Source of the DNA: Bradyrhizobium sp. CCGB01
GTDB taxonomy: Bacteria > Pseudomonadota > Alphaproteobacteria > Rhizobiales > Xanthobacteraceae
Length of the DNA: 64,000 bases
Assembly: GCF_024199795.1 (NCBI RefSeq)
Contig: NZ_JANADK010000001.1
Span: 2,604,001 to 2,668,000 of the forward strand
Reading direction: 5' to 3'
Shown: positions 1 through 7,819 of the stretch, piece after piece
How the letters are laid out: every line of letters begins with the position of its first letter
How positions within the stretch are numbered: position 1 is the first letter of the stretch
Translations under genes and position numbers: made by a program
Notes under the pieces: model-generated
Told to the model about the DNA's origin: nothing
Database searches by the model: none
What the model saw: only the letters and a program-made list of their open reading frames with translations

Positions 1-145
1 GTCAATGGAATTGGCGGACGAAAGTCCGTCAGATCAACTGAAGAACGCCGCAACGAAATCGCAATGAAATAGCCCAAACAGGCGTGAACAAAACGAGGCG
101 AAAACGCCGGCCATCACTAGAAAAATCAATGGCTTAAAAAACACT

Positions 146-197
146 CACTGCGTTCGGGACGCAGGGGTCGCAGGTTCGAATCCTGCCACTCCGACCA
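146..197 (+). other. 3' part of tRNA-Pro(CGG), probable att site
   Basis: The sequence forms the 3' two thirds of a tRNA. There is a 5-bp anticodon stem (148-152 with 160-164), a 7-nt loop with anticodon CGG (155-157), a 5-nt variable region, a T arm with the canonical TTCGAAT loop (175-181), the 3' acceptor strand and CCA at 195-197. No matching 5' acceptor strand or D arm precedes it; upstream is A-rich unrelated sequence. A tRNA 3' end without its 5' half is the usual trace of tyrosine-recombinase integration into a tRNA gene, so this is likely one attachment site of an island lying to the left. The other copy is outside the window. Confidence 0.85.
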
Positions 198-244
198 TTC
201 TTCCAAAAGTCGACGTTTTCCAGAGGCTTGGCGGACCGGCCGCC

Positions 245-265
245 GGGGCCTCAGGACCCCTTTTT
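245..265 (+). terminator. Weak terminator-like GGGG/CCCC hairpin with T5
   Basis: A short stem (245-248 with 257-260) is followed by five Ts, 48 nt after the tRNA end. It could be the original terminator of the tRNA transcript. The stem is short, so this is tentative. Confidence 0.3.
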
Positions 266-343
266 GCAACGATTTTCGGGGCGGGTCCACGGCCGATTTG
301 GCCCAAGCAGGGCGGCTTGTTCCGGCGGCATGGCTCGCCAGGT

Positions 344-580
344 TCAGGATGAGCTGGCTGGCTTGGGCTCGAACGAGATCACGATCCCCTTGGCCTTGAT
401 CCGGCCGTACACGCCATAGCTGGACTCCGAGCTCAGCGTGGTCCCGTCGGGATCGATCTCGATCTTGAGTTCGAAGAGGATTCCGGCCTCGGTGAGGTCG
501 AATAGCTGCACCGACGTCATCTGGAAGGCGTGGACGACCAACCGGCTTGGAGCGCCCTGGCGAAGCTCTACCTCCCGCAC
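344..580 (-). CDS. Hypothetical protein, possibly 5'-truncated
   Basis: This 78-residue frame begins with GTG at 580 and has strand-like composition, with alternating hydrophobic residues around FELKIEIDPDG and KAKGIVISFEP. The protein-like frame continues upstream without a stop to about 658 but contains no ATG, GTG or TTG there, so the gene may have lost its 5' end, perhaps with the rearrangement at the nearby tRNA fragment. The family was not recognised. It could also be a chance frame. Confidence 0.4.
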   Translation of the reverse strand: MREVELRQGAPSRLVVHAFQMTSVQLFDLTEAGILFELKIEIDPDGTTLSSESSYGVYGRIKAKGIVISFEPKPASSS

Positions 581-841
581 AGCGCTGCGCCACCTTCGAG
601 ATCGCCAATCGTAGCCTTCGTCAGTCAGGAAGTCCTGCGCGCAAATCCAATGCGCAAGCTATCGGGATTTCGATGACGGTGCATCTCCGCGCTTGCGTCA
701 TCACTGAAGCTGTTGCGCGCGAAGTCCTTGCACGCGGCATAACCGGTTGCCATCCGGTCAGGCCGACGGCTAGATGAGTGCATAGCCGGTTGCGCGTTCG
801 AGAGCGCGATCGGCCAATAACAAGAAACAGGGCTGGAAATC

Positions 842-1813
842 ATGAACAAGATTATCGCGCTCGTTGCAGCTTTTGGCTTCGCTGCCTGTGGGTCGGCATG
901 GGCCGCGTGGCCGGACGACAAGCCGATCGAAGTCGTCGTTGGCTTTGCGCCCGGCGGCGGCACCGATGTCATGGCCCGCAAACTTCTTCCCTTTGTCGAG
1001 CGCGCGCTGGGCGGCAAAGCGAAGTTTGTCGTCCTGAATAAGCCTGGCGCAGGTGGGGAGATCGCGTTTGCTGCGATCGCGCGCGCGGCGCCCGACGCCT
1101 ATTCGATCGGCGTCGTCAACGTGCCGGGCTACAATTTTTTGCCGATGACTCGCAAAACTCAATACACCACGGACGAAATCCGGCTGGTCGCACGGGTCGT
1201 CGAGGATCCGAACGTCATCGTGGTGCCCGCGGACAGCAGATTCAAGAACCTGCCGGATGTCATTGCCGCCCTTCGCAGCAAGCCGGGCTCGGTGACGTTT
1301 GGTCACAACGGTGCCGGCACGAACGGTCACTTGGCCATTCGCATGCTCGCAGCCGCCGCGAAAGTCGAGCCCAACGAAATCTCCTACAGAGGAACGGCGG
1401 CACAGCGGACCGATCTGTTGGGCGGGCATCTGGAAGTCGGGATGGTTAGCCTCAGCGAGATTCCCGAATTGCATGGCACCAACAAGGGACCACTTCGCGT
1501 CATCGCGATCCTGTCGAAGAAGCGCTTTCCATCGCTGCCCGACGTTCCGACGGCAGGGGAGGTAGGCTTTCCAGTCACGTCGACGGCGGAACGCGGCTTC
1601 GCGGTCCCGAAGGACGTTCCGGACGACATCGTCAGGAAGCTGGAAGCCGGGATTGCCGACGGCCTGCGTAATCCCGAGTACCTTACGAGCTCGCCCGGGG
1701 ATGAGCCCGTGATCGCCTTCCTGCCTGGCGCTGAGTGGCAGAAACGCCTCGACGACATGTCCGCGGCTTTGCGTCCTTACGCCGAGGAGATGCGAGCAAG
1801 CGAGCAGAAGTGA
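842..1813 (+). CDS. Bug/TctC-type periplasmic solute-binding protein
   Basis: This 323-residue protein has an N-terminal Sec signal peptide (about residues 1-21, cleavage near GSAWA). The mature start, WPDDKPIEVVVGFAPGGGTD, carries the Trp-Pro opening and the PGGGTD ligand-loop motif of the tripartite tricarboxylate transporter receptor (Bug) family. Such proteins bind carboxylates or other small anions in the periplasm and deliver them to a TctAB permease. No tctA or tctB gene lies nearby, so it is an orphan receptor, as is very common for this family in Bradyrhizobium and Bordetella. The ligand cannot be inferred. Confidence 0.88.
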   Translation: MNKIIALVAAFGFAACGSAWAAWPDDKPIEVVVGFAPGGGTDVMARKLLPFVERALGGKAKFVVLNKPGAGGEIAFAAIARAAPDAYSIGVVNVPGYNFLPMTRKTQYTTDEIRLVARVVEDPNVIVVPADSRFKNLPDVIAALRSKPGSVTFGHNGAGTNGHLAIRMLAAAAKVEPNEISYRGTAAQRTDLLGGHLEVGMVSLSEIPELHGTNKGPLRVIAILSKKRFPSLPDVPTAGEVGFPVTSTAERGFAVPKDVPDDIVRKLEAGIADGLRNPEYLTSSPGDEPVIAFLPGAEWQKRLDDMSAALRPYAEEMRASEQK

Positions 1814-1846
1814 TCACTCCTGCCGTAGCCGGCGGTCGTCGCGAGA

Positions 1847-2173
1847 CTACCGCCGCGCCACCAGCACGCCCACCAGAAATGCCAGCATCAGCGCCGGCAG
1901 CGGCGCCTCGCGCACCATGCCGCGAACGATGTCCGGCCAGTGCTGATCGGGTGCCAGTCTTGGCGACCTGACTTGGGCCATCGGCGTCATGCCCCATTCC
2001 GACGCGAGCTCGGTGATCTCGCTCGATGCCAGTCGCGAGCCGTCGCGAACGCGGAAGATGGCGGCCTCGAATCGCTCGCGCGGCGCGACCGCCATCAGCG
2101 TCGCGATCGCCGTGCGCAACGTCATCTCGCCGTAGCCTTGCAGCCTCACCGACTCCTCGGGGTCGGACGTCAT
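1847..2173 (-). CDS. Hypothetical protein with C-terminal membrane segment
   Basis: A 108-residue protein with a charged, helical N-terminal part (residues 1-85) and one hydrophobic segment at the C-terminus (LPALMLAFLVGVLVARR), suggesting a tail-anchored membrane protein. It lies 10 bases after the stop of a 37-residue frame on the same strand, so the two are probably co-transcribed. The family was not recognised. Confidence 0.6.
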   Translation of the reverse strand: MTSDPEESVRLQGYGEMTLRTAIATLMAVAPRERFEAAIFRVRDGSRLASSEITELASEWGMTPMAQVRSPRLAPDQHWPDIVRGMVREAPLPALMLAFLVGVLVARR

Positions 2174-2183
2174 GCGTAATCCC

Positions 2184-2297
2184 TCACAGCGCGAAATGGC
2201 GCGCGATGGTGAATGCCGCCGTCGCGCACAGGACCAGCGTGGAAACCGCGCCGGCCACGCCGCGCGCGAGATGGGCTCGCGTCAGGTGCCTGGTCAT
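2184..2297 (-). CDS. 37-residue single-pass membrane miniprotein
   Basis: ATG at 2297 follows a good ribosome-binding site (GGAGCAAG). The frame encodes a basic N-terminus (MTRHLTRAHLARG) and one hydrophobic helix (VAGAVSTLVLCATAAFTIA), then stops 10 bases before the 108-residue gene. The RBS and tight spacing favour a real small gene. No function is known. Confidence 0.5.
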   Translation of the reverse strand: MTRHLTRAHLARGVAGAVSTLVLCATAAFTIARHFAL

Positions 2298-2376
2298 GAT
2301 CTTGCTCCATGCTCACATGGAAATGGCAGTGCGCGGCGTTGGTTCCCTGCGCGAAGCCGAATCGCTGAAGGCCTGA

Positions 2377-2601
2377 CTACTTCCGCAGCAGCTCGCTCAG
2401 CGCGGCCGTCGCTTCGGCGCAGCGGATGTCGTCGATCTCGCGCGACAGGCTGAGCGCGCTCGATCTGAGCTCTTCGAGCCTCCAGCTCTCCGGATGCTGG
2501 CTTTCGAGCTGGCCGAGGCGCTTGTTGAGGTCGTCCAGTCTCGATTGGAGCTGCCCGATGCTGGCGGCTCCATTCACTTTCCAAACGCGTTGTGCACGCA
2601 T
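2377..2601 (-). CDS. Hypothetical coiled-coil protein
   Basis: 74 residues. Residues 15-60 show heptad-like Leu spacing rich in Glu, Arg and Gln (QLQSRLDDLNKRLGQLES), predicting a coiled coil. There is no signal peptide or membrane segment. ATG at 2601 is preceded by GGGGAA. The family was not recognised. Confidence 0.55.
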   Translation of the reverse strand: MRAQRVWKVNGAASIGQLQSRLDDLNKRLGQLESQHPESWRLEELRSSALSLSREIDDIRCAEATAALSELLRK

Positions 2602-2813
2602 CGTAGTTCCCCTGCTAGTCTCACGGCGTTGTGAGAGCGGTTCATGGCCGGAATGGGAGTTTGTTTTGTCCGGCTTCAGACAGTTGGGAACCGTTGCAGA
2701 TTGGCAACGAAAGTTCCCTGCTTGGGTGTGCGTCTACCGCCAACTGCGAGACAGGCCAGAAGAGGCACGGAAATTGATTGTGCGCCGTCGACAAGCCAAC
2801 AAAGGAAAGACGC

Positions 2814-3773
2814 GTGGGAAGATTTGTGAATGTCGCGGCCGGCCAACTTGGCCCGGTTGCGAGAAGCGAGACGAGAACCGCGGTTGTGGCGCGTCTGATG
2901 GCCTTGATGCGTCAGGCGAAGGCCAACGGCTGTGACCTGATCGTCTATCCCGAGCTCGCGCTGACCACTTTCTTTCCGCGCTGGTATTTCGAGGATCAGG
3001 CCGAGATCGACAGCTTCTTCGAGCGCGAGATGCCGGGGGTGGAAACGCAGGTCCTGTTCGACCTCGCGCGCGAGATCGGCATCGGATTCTATCTCGGCTA
3101 TGCCGAGCTGACGGTCGAGGCCGGAACTGTCAGGCGCTACAACACCTCCATCCTCGTCGACAAGGGCGGCGCCATCGCCGCGAAATACCGCAAGGTTCAT
3201 TTGCCCGGCCATGCCGAGCATGAGCCGTGGCGCGAATTTCAGCATCTGGAAAAACGCTATTTCGAGCCCGGCAGCGGTTTTGGTGTCGTCGAGGCCTTCG
3301 GCGGCGTGATGGGGATGGCGATCTGCAACGACCGCCGCTGGAGCGAGACCTACCGGGTGATGGGCTTGCAGGGCGTCGAGATGGTGATGATCGGCTACAA
3401 CACGCCGGTGCACAATCCGCCCGCGCCGGAGCACGACGATCTCTCGCTCTTCCACAATCATCTCGTCATGCAGTCCGGCGCGTACCAGAACGGCACCTTC
3501 GTGGTCGGCGTCGCCAAGGCCGGACTCGAGGAGGGCGTCGACCACATCGGCGGCAGCTGCATCATCGCACCCTCCGGCGAGATCATCGCGCGCTGCACGA
3601 CCAAGGGCGACGAGATCGCGCTGGCCCGCTGCGATCTCGATCTCTGCAATTCCTACAAGCGCACGACGTTCAACTTCGACGTTCACCGCCAGCCGGGGGC
3701 GTATGGGATGATTGTCGAACGGAAGGGGGTGACGACTTTGGCCGACGGCACGCCGGTGCGGCCGAAGGGGTGA
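2814..3773 (+). CDS. N-carbamoyl-D-amino-acid amidohydrolase
   Basis: A nitrilase-superfamily enzyme that hydrolyses N-carbamoyl-D-amino acids to D-amino acid, CO2 and ammonia. From GTG at 2814 (RBS AAGGAAAG just upstream) it has 319 residues, close to the ~304 of the Agrobacterium enzyme. The Glu-Lys-Cys triad falls at E47 (in YPELALTTFFPRW), K127 (in KYRKVHLPGH) and C171 (in GMAICNDRRW). The YNTPVHNPP and SYQNG-like (AYQNG) motifs match the D-carbamoylase subgroup rather than general nitrilases. A second in-frame GTG at 2778 lacks a ribosome site. No hydantoinase gene is adjacent. Confidence 0.9.
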   Translation: MGRFVNVAAGQLGPVARSETRTAVVARLMALMRQAKANGCDLIVYPELALTTFFPRWYFEDQAEIDSFFEREMPGVETQVLFDLAREIGIGFYLGYAELTVEAGTVRRYNTSILVDKGGAIAAKYRKVHLPGHAEHEPWREFQHLEKRYFEPGSGFGVVEAFGGVMGMAICNDRRWSETYRVMGLQGVEMVMIGYNTPVHNPPAPEHDDLSLFHNHLVMQSGAYQNGTFVVGVAKAGLEEGVDHIGGSCIIAPSGEIIARCTTKGDEIALARCDLDLCNSYKRTTFNFDVHRQPGAYGMIVERKGVTTLADGTPVRPKG

Positions 3774-3780
3774 GGCTCTT

Positions 3781-3858
3781 GTAGCCCGGGTGAGCGTAGC
3801 GACACCCGGGACCCCACTCCGAAAGATCCCGGATGTCGCTGCGCTCGTCCGGGCTACA
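3781..3858. repeat. Palindromic intergenic repeat (GTAGCCCGG/CCGGGCTAC)
   Basis: The ends GTAGCCCGG and CCGGGCTAC are inverted, with inner complementary segments (CCCGGGTG..CACCCGGG and CCGGATGTCGCTGCGCTCG). It lies directly after the amidohydrolase stop. It belongs to the class of mobile-looking palindromic repeats scattered in Bradyrhizobium intergenic DNA (from memory). Confidence 0.6.
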
Positions 3859-3865
3859 GGCTTTG

Positions 3866-4547
3866 CATTGCCCGACGGGCAAAACACCCGGTAGCCTGTC
3901 AATCCGCTCGACCGAAAATATTCCACTTTACCGAAATTCGGAAACGGCGTACGTATCGCCCATCCCGGCTCGATCTTGAGGGGCGATCTCGTGTCGTGAC
4001 TATCGAGAGCCGGGTTGCGGTGGACGCAGCAGCGTCGGGCGCGAGGCTAAGGGCAGGGCGGATTGCTCTCCGTGAGCCCTGAGGCTTCGCGTCGACGAAC
4101 GGCGCTGTCAGGTTCGTCTCGCCAACATTTCGATGGTGACGTGCACAACGCCGTCGAACCCTGTGGCGCCAACGAACCGTGCGTACGGCAAAACCGTGTG
4201 GTCCTGGCCGTCGTCGCTACGGTCAAGCTCTTGCGGAGGCGGCAGTCGCGTCAACCGGCGCGGTGCCGGTGAATTCTGCGAGGGTGAGGGAGGCCAGAAC
4301 GAACTCGGCTCCCGGGAGAGCACGGCATAAGCCGTCCAACCACTGCGCAGGGAAGGCCGCGTGTTGGGCTTCACCTGTATGCTGCTGTGCGGTCTTTTTG
4401 CGCACCATCTTCGCGCAGCGGACCGCGGGTGTCGCCGGCACCCGGCCTTCCCTGCGCCCTCTTGGATATGAGGGCGGTGAGACGAAGCAAAGCTCGGGCG
4501 AAATGCGTCGCGAGGATGCGAAGGTGTGTCTGCGTCCGGCCATTCGC
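3866..4547. repeat. Long non-coding dispersed repeat, no gene seen
   Basis: About 0.7 kb without a convincing open frame: all frames here are short, have poor codon use and no ribosome site. Segments such as TATTCCACTTTACCGAAATT and GAGGATGCGAAGGTGTGTCT match, from memory, a repeat found many times between genes in Bradyrhizobium genomes. It probably represents a decayed repeated element rather than a gene. Confidence 0.5.
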
Positions 4548-4652
4548 CGTCATCGCCCGGCTTGACCGGGCGATCCAGTATTCCAGAGGCAGTCGTAATT
4601 GAGCCGAGAAGCCGCAGCGTACTGGATTCCCCGCTTTCGCGGGGAATAACAG
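4548..4652. repeat. Inverted repeat element, CCAGTA/TACTGG family
   Basis: The pattern is GTCAT, then a CGCCCGG/CCGGGCG hairpin, then CCAGTA, then TACTGG and a CCCCGC/GCGGGG hairpin. The same arrangement recurs at 58831-58950, so this is one dispersed family with two copies in this window. Confidence 0.6.
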
Positions 4653-4686
4653 TGGTATTTGGCGAACGAGACCGATGCCCCTCGCT

Positions 4687-4724
4687 CCGTCATTGCTTCG
4701 CTGTGCTCGCAACGACGATGTGGA
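4687..4724. repeat. Short CGTCATTGCTTCG repeat
   Basis: CGTCATTGCTTCG followed by CTCGCAACGACG forms a short inverted pair. It resembles the cleaner copy at 45223-45262. Confidence 0.4.
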
Positions 4725-4749
4725 GAGAGCGTGCCAAACACTCGGGCAT

Positions 4750-4853
4750 CGTAGGGTGGGCAAAGCGAAGCGTGCCCACCCATTTTGCGCTTCATCGCCG
4801 GAATCGTGGGCACGGCGCTTTGCGCCTTTGCCCACCCTACGGCACCTCGCTCT
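4750..4853. repeat. Large inverted repeat GTAGGGTGGGCAAAG
   Basis: GTAGGGTGGGCAAAGCG.. pairs with ..CGCCTTTGCCCACCCTAC, with a second inner pair (GTGCCCACCC with GGTGGGCAC). The element is almost fully self-complementary over ~100 nt and ends about 110 nt before the TetR gene. Confidence 0.65.
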
Positions 4854-4931
4854 ATCACCGTCACTCCCGCGCAATGGCGAAGCTACAACGTCATTGTCGT
4901 CATGCGCCCCATCACAACCAGGTGTCTTGAT

Positions 4932-4951
4932 TCGGAAACGATCACTCCCTA
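4932..4951. promoter_or_regulatory. Imperfect TetR operator upstream of its own gene
   Basis: This 20-mer agrees at 16 of 20 positions with the perfect palindrome at 5596-5615 and ends 10 nt before the TetR start codon, so it is a likely autoregulatory operator. Confidence 0.5.
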
Positions 4952-4961
4952 TTATGCCGCA

Positions 4962-5582
4962 ATGCAAAAAGCCGCCCGCCGCTCCCTGCCTGCTGCCCAG
5001 CCGCCCGGCCGTCCCCGGGAGTTCGATATGGACACCGCCCTCGACGGCGCGGTGCGGGTGTTTTGCGAGCGCGGCTATCATGCCACCTCGATCGGAGATC
5101 TCACCGCCGCGATGCAGCTCGCCACCGGCAGCGTCTACAAGGCGTTTCGCGACAAGCACGCCGTGTTCCTCGCCGCCTTCGAGCGCTACGCGACGGTGCG
5201 CCGGGAGCAGACCCGCGGCGCGGCCGCGCGCGGTGCCAACGGCCGCGACCGTGTGCGTCTTGTGCTGCTGTCCTATGTCGAGCACTCTCAGGGCAGCGAA
5301 GGGCGCCGCGGCTGCATCGTGGTCGGCAGCGCCGTCGAACTGTCGGCGGTCGATCCGGTGATCCGCGCCCGCGTGACCGCGCAGCTCAAGACCAACGAAA
5401 GCTTCATCGCCGGCCTCATCCGCGAGGGGCAGGCCGACGGTTCGATTCCCGCCCATATCGCGGCCGAGGACACCGCGCGGCTGATGATCTGCATGACGCA
5501 GGGTCTGCGCGTCGTCGGCAAGGCGCGCCTGCCGCTCGACGGCGAGCGCCTGGTTGGCGTCGCGATGAAGCTGCTCGCCTGA
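4962..5582 (+). CDS. TetR-family transcriptional repressor
   Basis: A 206-residue regulator. The N-terminal helix-turn-helix spans about residues 25-70 (MDTALDGAVRVFCERGYHAT then SIGDLTAAMQLATGSVYKAF), which is the classic TetR DNA-binding domain. The remainder is the ligand and dimer domain, including the RRGCIVVGSAVEL segment typical of the AcrR/YcdC-like group. The ATG at 4962 is chosen because the HTH begins 20 residues later; longer frames run into the repeat upstream. It is followed after ~50 nt by an MFS exporter, with a perfect 20-bp palindrome between them, so it most likely represses itself and the transporter. Confidence 0.88.
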   Translation: MQKAARRSLPAAQPPGRPREFDMDTALDGAVRVFCERGYHATSIGDLTAAMQLATGSVYKAFRDKHAVFLAAFERYATVRREQTRGAAARGANGRDRVRLVLLSYVEHSQGSEGRRGCIVVGSAVELSAVDPVIRARVTAQLKTNESFIAGLIREGQADGSIPAHIAAEDTARLMICMTQGLRVVGKARLPLDGERLVGVAMKLLA

Positions 5583-5595
5583 ATTTGTGTCTTAT

Positions 5596-5615
5596 TAGGG
5601 AATGATCATTCCCTA
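5596..5615. promoter_or_regulatory. Perfect 20-bp palindrome, TetR operator
   Basis: TAGGGAATGATCATTCCCTA is fully self-complementary and sits 18 nt before the MFS start codon, in the gap after the TetR gene. A variant lies before the TetR gene. This is the expected arrangement for a TetR repressor controlling its efflux target. Confidence 0.75.
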
Positions 5616-5633
5616 TCACTGGAGTCTGTTGGA

Positions 5634-6827
5634 ATGACGATGAATGCCACGATCGAGACCGCGCCCGGACCGGATGCGGTGTCGCAACGACTGACCTTCG
5701 TGCTTGCCGCGGCCTGTGGCATGGTCGCCGCCAACATCTATTATGCCCAGCCGCTGATCGCCCCGATCAGCGCCGCGCTCGGCCTTTCGCATGCGGCAGC
5801 GGGGCTGATCGTCACCATGACGCAGATCGGCTACGGCGTCGGGCTTCTCTTCATCGTGCCGCTCGGCGACCTCGTCGAGAACCGCGCGCTGATCTGCTCC
5901 GTCATCATGCTGGGCGCCGCCGCGCTGCTTGCCGCCGCATTCGCCACCCACGCGCTGCCGTTCCTGATCGCGGCGCTGTTCATCGGGCTCGGCTCGGTCG
6001 CGGTGCAGATCATCATTCCCTATGCGGCGCATCTGGCGCCGGAAGCCATCCGCGGCCGCGTCGTCGGCAACGTCTCGACCGGATTGATGCTCGGCATTAT
6101 GCTGGCGCGGCCGGTGTCGAGCTTCGTCACCGCGGCATTGTCGTGGCACGCGGTGTTCTTCATCTCCGCCGCGCTGATGATCGTGCTCGCCGCCGTGCTG
6201 TGGACCACGCTGCCGAAGCGCAAGCCGGTCGCGCGCATGCATTACGGCACGCTGCTGCTGTCGATGCCGCATCTGGCCCGGACCACGCCGCTACTCCGGC
6301 GCCGTGCGCTCTATCAGGCGAGCCTGTTTGGCGCCTTCACGCTGTTCTGGACGGTGGCGCCGCTCCAGCTCGCCAGCGCGTTCGGCTTCTCCCAACGCGG
6401 CATCGCGCTGTTCGCCCTGGCCGGCGTCGCCGGCGTGTTCGCGGCCCCGATCGCGGGACGGCTCGCCGACCGCGGCCATAGCCGCATCGCGACGCTGGTC
6501 GCCATGCTGCTCGCTGCTGCCGGCTTCCTCGTGACGTATATCGGCGCGGCCGGCTCGATGCTGAATCTCGCCTGCCTGGTCGTGGCCGCGATCGCCATCG
6601 ATATCGGCGTGCAGGGCAATGTCGTGCTCGGCTTCCGCGCCATCTTCGTGCTCGGGCACGAGCACCGCAGCCGCCTCAACGGCCTCTATATGGCGACGTT
6701 CTTCGCGGCCGGCGCTGCCGGCTCCGCGGTCGGCGCCTGGGCCTTCGCGCAAGGCGGCTGGGTGCTGGCGTCGGCCATTGGCCTTGCATTGCCCGTCGGG
6801 GGCCTGATCTATGCGGCCACCGAATAG
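5634..6827 (+). CDS. MFS transporter (DHA1-like efflux)
   Basis: A 397-residue inner-membrane protein with 12 predicted transmembrane segments, including GMVAANIYYAQPLIAPI near the N-terminus and the loop 2-3 motif after GYGVGLLFIVPLGDLVENR. It is similar in shape to YgaY/YnfM-type drug or metabolite exporters. It directly follows the TetR gene and its palindromic operator, suggesting inducible export of a toxic compound that is probably also the TetR ligand. The substrate is unknown. A second ATG two codons in is possible. Confidence 0.87.
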   Translation: MTMNATIETAPGPDAVSQRLTFVLAAACGMVAANIYYAQPLIAPISAALGLSHAAAGLIVTMTQIGYGVGLLFIVPLGDLVENRALICSVIMLGAAALLAAAFATHALPFLIAALFIGLGSVAVQIIIPYAAHLAPEAIRGRVVGNVSTGLMLGIMLARPVSSFVTAALSWHAVFFISAALMIVLAAVLWTTLPKRKPVARMHYGTLLLSMPHLARTTPLLRRRALYQASLFGAFTLFWTVAPLQLASAFGFSQRGIALFALAGVAGVFAAPIAGRLADRGHSRIATLVAMLLAAAGFLVTYIGAAGSMLNLACLVVAAIAIDIGVQGNVVLGFRAIFVLGHEHRSRLNGLYMATFFAAGAAGSAVGAWAFAQGGWVLASAIGLALPVGGLIYAATE

Positions 6828-6964
6828 CGGTACGATCGTGCCCATGGCCGTTTACCAAGCCCTGGATACGCAGCCCTGCACCGTGCGATTTCCATCTCGC
6901 GGTTTCCCGGCGGCTGTAGTACTTTGGTCGCAAGGCCCGGTTAACGGGCGGCAGGGGGAGGCTG

Positions 6965-7384
6965 ATGAGGCGTACGGGACTGGTTGGCGTACCGCGGGTA
7001 CGGCCATGGTCGTGGCAGGCGTTTCTGCTCGGATTTGTCGTCGTCGCAATGTCGGCCGTGCTTCAGGGCGCCTGCGTCGCGCTCGGCGCCAAGCTCTATT
7101 TCGCGGCCTTCCTGCCCAGCCTGTTCGTGCTCGGGATTATCGCGGGCGCGCCGGCGGCGGCGTTCGCCGCGCTGCTGACGATTCCGCTGGTGTGGTGGGC
7201 GTTCATCCCGCCGTTCTTCCAGTTCATGCCATTGACCAGCGCGGGCGCGGATTCCATCAACCTGTTCTGCCTGCTCGCGGCGCTCCTGATCGGCCTTGCC
7301 GATCTCTGCCGCGAGACGATGGCCATGATCAGCCGCGGCGGGCTGAAGCCCTCGGGCGAGAGCGCGGCAACGAATTCGCAATAA
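6965..7384 (+). CDS. Small multi-pass membrane protein
   Basis: 139 residues with about four hydrophobic segments between residues 17 and 115 (for example FLLGFVVVAMSAVLQGACVA and LFVLGIIAGAPAAAFAALLT), followed by a short polar tail. The fold resembles the membrane-only part of DUF4118/KdpD-type sensors, but no kinase domain follows. It is preceded by AGGGGGAGG. Function unknown. Confidence 0.65.
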   Translation: MRRTGLVGVPRVRPWSWQAFLLGFVVVAMSAVLQGACVALGAKLYFAAFLPSLFVLGIIAGAPAAAFAALLTIPLVWWAFIPPFFQFMPLTSAGADSINLFCLLAALLIGLADLCRETMAMISRGGLKPSGESAATNSQ

Positions 7385-7522
7385 ACGTGCTTCGCGCGGA
7401 AGCCGCGCGTTGCGCCCGCGCAACAGTCCGGCAACCATCCGCGAGCTTGGTGCGCGCCGCTAACTTTTCGAAAAAGATTTGGCCGCAGTTTCTCCCCCGG
7501 GAATGACGAGGGAGTTTTCGAC

Positions 7523-7732
7523 ATGAACGGCCAAATGAGTGGTCACGCCATCTTTGAGAACGTGCGCCGCTATCGCGGCATCGCATCGCTCTACCGCCAG
7601 ACCGCAGCATTCCGCCCGGGCCAGCGCTGGTCGCTGCTGGAGCAGGCGAGCGAGTGGGAAGCGCGGGCGCTGTCGGAGCTGGAAGCCTATTTCGCCGCGC
7701 GCGCGGACTATGCCGCGCCGCTCGCGGCCTGA
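7523..7732 (+). CDS. Hypothetical protein, paralogue of the 22715-22918 gene
   Basis: 69 residues, ATG at 7523 after GAGGGAG. Residues 11-60 (FENVRRYRGIASLYRQTAAF, then RPGQRW.LLEQA) match the gene at 22715 in motif order, ENVRRYR.xAxLxRQxAAxRP..xWxLLxQA, so both belong to one small lineage-specific helical family. No catalytic motif or signal peptide is present. Confidence 0.7.
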   Translation: MNGQMSGHAIFENVRRYRGIASLYRQTAAFRPGQRWSLLEQASEWEARALSELEAYFAARADYAAPLAA

Positions 7733-7819
7733 TCGTTAACCATCAGGATCGTGAGACCAGGGGCGGGCACCATGACTGTCCACCCCAGGCGCGGACTGCG
7801 ATCTCGCGTGGTGGATTGA

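Noticed and set aside
1..83. Possible 3' ends of coding frames entering from the left edge
   Set aside because: Two frames end here (near 72 and 83), both too short and without recognisable sequence to choose between.
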